Source of the DNA: Candidatus Eremiobacter antarcticus
GTDB lineage: Bacteria; Vulcanimicrobiota; Vulcanimicrobiia; Eremiobacterales; Eremiobacteraceae
Assembly (NCBI GenBank): GCA_003244105.1
Contig: QHBK01000019.1
Span: 186,001 to 250,000 of the forward strand
Length of the DNA stretch: 64,000 nucleotides
Direction of reading: 5' to 3'
Shown here one piece after another: positions 61,545-64,000 of the stretch. Within the stretch, counting starts at the first letter, position 1. Each line of letters starts with the position of its first letter. The notes beneath the pieces were generated by a model that saw nothing but the letters and a program-made list of their open reading frames with translations, was not told the origin of the DNA and ran no database searches. The translations under genes were made by a program, and so were the position numbers.

Positions 61545-61967
61545 ATGCAAACCAAGCCGGCTGCCTCGGTCTTGCTCTCGCACGTCGACGTCCGCGTCCG
61601 CGATCGCACGGCTGCTCGGCTCTTCTATGATGGATTGCTGGCGCCGCTGGGAGCTACGCGCCACGACGGCCACGAGTTCACAACCTATCAGATAGTGCCC
61701 GATGACATGAAGTCCGACGAAAACTATGAATCCGATGATTGGTTCGGTCTGACGCAGGACGCAAACATGCGTCCGAACACGAATCGCATCGCATTCGCGG
61801 CCTCATCGCGGGCCATCGTCGACCGCGTCGCCGAGATTCTACCCGCGATCGGCGCGCGTGAGATCGAGGGCCCGGATGATGCATACGGTCCGGACTATTA
61901 CGCGGTCTTTTTCGCAGATCCGGACGGCAACCCGCTCGAGGTATGCTACATCGGAGACGCGCGCTGA
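61545..61967 (+). CDS. VOC (glyoxalase/bleomycin-resistance fold) protein
   Basis: 140 residues with two beta-alpha-beta-beta units. HVDVRVRDRTAARLFYDGLL begins the first; AFAASSRAIVDRVAEILPAI and FFADPDGNPLEVCYIG (ligand Glu) complete the second. His of the opening strand and the terminal Glu are probable metal ligands. Reaction unassigned. It probably forms an operon with the preceding flavoprotein. The end overlaps the MFS gene by 22 bases, convergently. Confidence 0.85.
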   Translation: MQTKPAASVLLSHVDVRVRDRTAARLFYDGLLAPLGATRHDGHEFTTYQIVPDDMKSDENYESDDWFGLTQDANMRPNTNRIAFAASSRAIVDRVAEILPAIGAREIEGPDDAYGPDYYAVFFADPDGNPLEVCYIGDAR

Positions 61968-63229
61968 GCGCCTAGAACGCCTGCGGCCTGCGCCCTGAAA
62001 TCAACGTCGCGTGCCTCTTTCCCCAGCGCTGTCAAAGTGACCACTGCCGCGAAGACGATCAGCGCGATGATGGACAACGCTAGACCGTAGTCGACGCCGC
62101 CCCCAACGGTCGGAAACTTTTTGGCGAACGACGCCTCCAGTTGGGCAGCGCCTGCCGATAGCAGGTTGCCCATCTGATAGGTGAAACCGGGAAACGTTCC
62201 CCGCACAAGCGCAGGAGACAGCTCGTTGAGGTGCGCCGGAATGATTCCCCACGCTCCTTGCACCATGAACTGCATGGCAAAGGCGCCGGCCCCGAGCAGA
62301 ACGATGGAAGGGGCCCAGATCCACAATGGGATCGCCAGGATGCCGAAGATGCCGGCAGTGATGATGCAGCGCCGCCGGCCGAGCGTCTGCGAGAGATGGC
62401 CGAAGAAGACGCCGCCGAAGATGGCGCCCACGTTCATGACGATCGTCAGCGTCGAGACAACCGCTGTTCCCAAACCGCGCTGCTTTTGCAAGAACGTCGG
62501 GAAGAGATCTTGGGTGCCGTGCGACATGAAGTTGAACGCGGTCATGAGCGCGATCGCGTAGACGAACAGCCCCGCATTGCTCGCAAACGCTTGACGCAGA
62601 TCCGAAACCGCCGAAAAGCTGCGTTTCGCGGCGCTGCGCCACACGGCGGATTCGGGCACGGCGCTGCGGATGAAGAAAACCAGCAACGCCGGCGCTGCGC
62701 CGATGACGAACATGCCGCGCCAGCCGTAGTGCGGGAAGACGAGACCATACACGGCAGCCGCCAAAAGATAGCCAGCCGCGTAGCCTTCCTGGAGTATACC
62801 CGAGAACAGTCCGCGCGAGGCCGGCGGCAACGATTCCATCACGAGCGCGGAGCCGACGCCCCACTCACCGCCCATGCCGATGCCGTAGAGCGCCCGTAAG
62901 ATGAGGAAGACGCCGAAACTCGGCGCGAACGCCGAAGCCAGCTCCACTGCCGAGTAAAACGCGATATCGATCATCAGCGGCACCCGCCGGCCATACCGGT
63001 CGGCCAGCAGGCCGAAGATCAATGCGCCCAGCGGTCGCATCATGAGCGTGAGCGTGATTGCCGACGCCATGCGCGGAACCGAGGTCTGAAAGTCGCTCGC
63101 CAGGCGTGAGAGGACCAGCACCACCAAGAAAAAGTCGAACGCGTCGAGCATCCAGCCGAGAAAGCTCGCGATAAACGTATTGCGCTGATCGCGCGTCAGG
63201 GACCGGATCAGCGTGCCAAACGTCAGCAT
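61946..63229 (-). CDS. MFS transporter of the metabolite:H+ symporter (MHS/sialate-shikimate-like) group
   Basis: 427 residues, 12 helices. The loop motif LADRYGRRVPLMIDIAFYSA between helices 2 and 3 and GWMLDAFDFFLVVLVL in helix 1 are typical. RALYGIGMGGEWGVGSALV in helix 4 and ESLPPASRGLFSGILQEGY match the sialic-acid, shikimate and proline/betaine symporter group. Substrate cannot be predicted from the sequence. The C-terminal coding region overlaps the end of the VOC gene on the other strand. Confidence 0.88.
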   Translation of the reverse strand: MLTFGTLIRSLTRDQRNTFIASFLGWMLDAFDFFLVVLVLSRLASDFQTSVPRMASAITLTLMMRPLGALIFGLLADRYGRRVPLMIDIAFYSAVELASAFAPSFGVFLILRALYGIGMGGEWGVGSALVMESLPPASRGLFSGILQEGYAAGYLLAAAVYGLVFPHYGWRGMFVIGAAPALLVFFIRSAVPESAVWRSAAKRSFSAVSDLRQAFASNAGLFVYAIALMTAFNFMSHGTQDLFPTFLQKQRGLGTAVVSTLTIVMNVGAIFGGVFFGHLSQTLGRRRCIITAGIFGILAIPLWIWAPSIVLLGAGAFAMQFMVQGAWGIIPAHLNELSPALVRGTFPGFTYQMGNLLSAGAAQLEASFAKKFPTVGGGVDYGLALSIIALIVFAAVVTLTALGKEARDVDFRAQAAGVLGAQRASPM

Positions 63230-63311
63230 CGGGCGGGTAGGTTTGCCATCGCTCGCCGGACTACTTGCGAACCGGCCGCGGTGCGGCCGCTAAACGGTTT
63301 GGCTGCCTGAA

Positions 63312-64000
63312 CTACCGCGCCCGCTCGAGATACATGGCATCGCCGAAAGAGTAAAATCGGTAGCGCAGCCTGGCCGCTTCGGCATAGGCGTCGAGAACGC
63401 GCTGCGTGCCGGCGAGGGCGCAGACCAGCATCAACAGCGTCGAGCGCGGCAGATGGAAATTCGTGATGAGCGCATCGACGGTGCGAAAGACGTAACCTGG
63501 ATACACGAAGAGCGACGTCCAGCCGGAAGCCGCGCTCACGACGCCCTCCTGCCCATGCGCCGCCGCATCCTCGAGAGCGCGAAGCGACGTTGTGCCGACC
63601 GCGACGATGCGGCGGCCTTCCTTCTTGGCGCGCGAGATCGCTGCGGCTGCTCCTTGCGAGATGTCATAGTATTCCTCGTGCATCACATGCCGGCGCACGT
63701 CCGCCGTCTTCACCGGGCGGAAGGTTCCCGCTCCGACGTGCAGCGTCAGCGCGACCCACTCGATTCCTGCGTTTGTGAGCTGCGCCAGCAGGGCTTCACT
63801 GAAGTGCAGTCCGGCGGTGGGCGCAGCGACCGATCCGTCGGACGCAGCGTAGACCGTCTGATAGCGATCGTCAGCATCGCGCGGCGGCGTGCGGATGTAC
63901 GGCGGCAAAGGCGCGACGCCGTAGCGGCGCATCGCCTCTGAAGCATCGATGCCATAGAATTTGACGAGCCGGTTGCCGCCGGGCGCGCGGTCGACGATTT
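63312..64000 (-). CDS. queA: S-adenosylmethionine:tRNA ribosyltransferase-isomerase QueA, start cut off
   Basis: Adds the cyclopentene epoxide precursor to preQ1 at tRNA position 34 in queuosine synthesis. The frame is open to the window edge, so the N-terminus is missing. QueA blocks: GVAPLPPYIRTPPRDADDRY, QTVYAASDGSVAAPTAGLHF, VALTLHVGAGTFRPVKT, HVMHEEYYDI, VGTTSLRALEDAA, and ITNFHLPRSTLLMLVCAL. It ends normally, about 80 bases upstream of the MFS gene start. Confidence 0.96.
   Translation of the reverse strand, partial: IVDRAPGGNRLVKFYGIDASEAMRRYGVAPLPPYIRTPPRDADDRYQTVYAASDGSVAAPTAGLHFSEALLAQLTNAGIEWVALTLHVGAGTFRPVKTADVRRHVMHEEYYDISQGAAAAISRAKKEGRRIVAVGTTSLRALEDAAAHGQEGVVSAASGWTSLFVYPGYVFRTVDALITNFHLPRSTLLMLVCALAGTQRVLDAYAEAARLRYRFYSFGDAMYLERAR

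Overview
The window is GC-rich, almost fully coding bacterial chromosome with no plasmid or phage backbone. It combines a diderm envelope (MlaE/MlaF/MCE lipid transport, usher-like and barrel-like outer-membrane proteins) with signalling typical of Gram-positive relatives: the cdaA-cdaR-glmM operon and two c-di-AMP (ydaO-type) riboswitches. That mix suits a deep-branching diderm lineage such as Eremiobacterota/WPS-2 or relatives. This taxonomic guess is inference only; no marker gene was compared.

Layout. 1-6.0 kb: 3' end of priA, a barrel-like exported protein, rpsT, then a formiminotransferase-like gene coupled to cdaA-cdaR-glmM. 6.1-8.5 kb: a c-di-AMP riboswitch in front of a LysM-NlpC/P60 wall hydrolase, then a serine hydrolase. 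8.9-20.0 kb: a probable surface-structure locus with two small pilin-like proteins, two PapD-like chaperones, an outer-membrane usher-like protein and two giant Ig-repeat proteins. One of the giants ends in the pilin-like domain. 20.0-37 kb: accessory region with many interrupted genes: a metal permease, a conserved hypothetical, a second c-di-AMP riboswitch before a phosphoesterase lipoprotein, a sugar cluster (glycosyltransferase, glf, GH1), a streptogramin-lyase-like lipoprotein, DUF4386 genes fused to a Kelch remnant, mntP with a broken cation transporter, and a decayed arsenic operon. 37-64 kb: mostly housekeeping. It holds tRNA-Gln, an ECF sigma/anti-sigma pair, gltA and mdh, a PilZ-fused secretion/pilus ATPase, metY, a Xer recombinase, a metallothionein-like gene, a stalk-domain protein, a STAS protein and rhomboid. 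The long minus-strand block gmk-glmS-rph-(hypothetical)-mlaE-mlaF-MCE follows, then NFACT/RqcH, FMN and VOC proteins, an MFS transporter and queA at the right edge.

How it fits together. CdaA makes c-di-AMP next to GlmM. GlmM and GlmS (56-58 kb) feed UDP-GlcNAc synthesis. The two riboswitches would make a wall hydrolase and a secreted phosphoesterase respond to the same messenger. The 8.9-20 kb locus looks like a chaperone-usher-type assembly system with unusual parts and is the best candidate here for something undescribed.

Caution. Most gene breaks between 20.8 and 36.2 kb sit on homopolymer runs, so some 'pseudogenes' may be sequencing or assembly errors. The arsC truncation, the Kelch fusion and an in-frame stop in the aquaporin cannot be explained that way.
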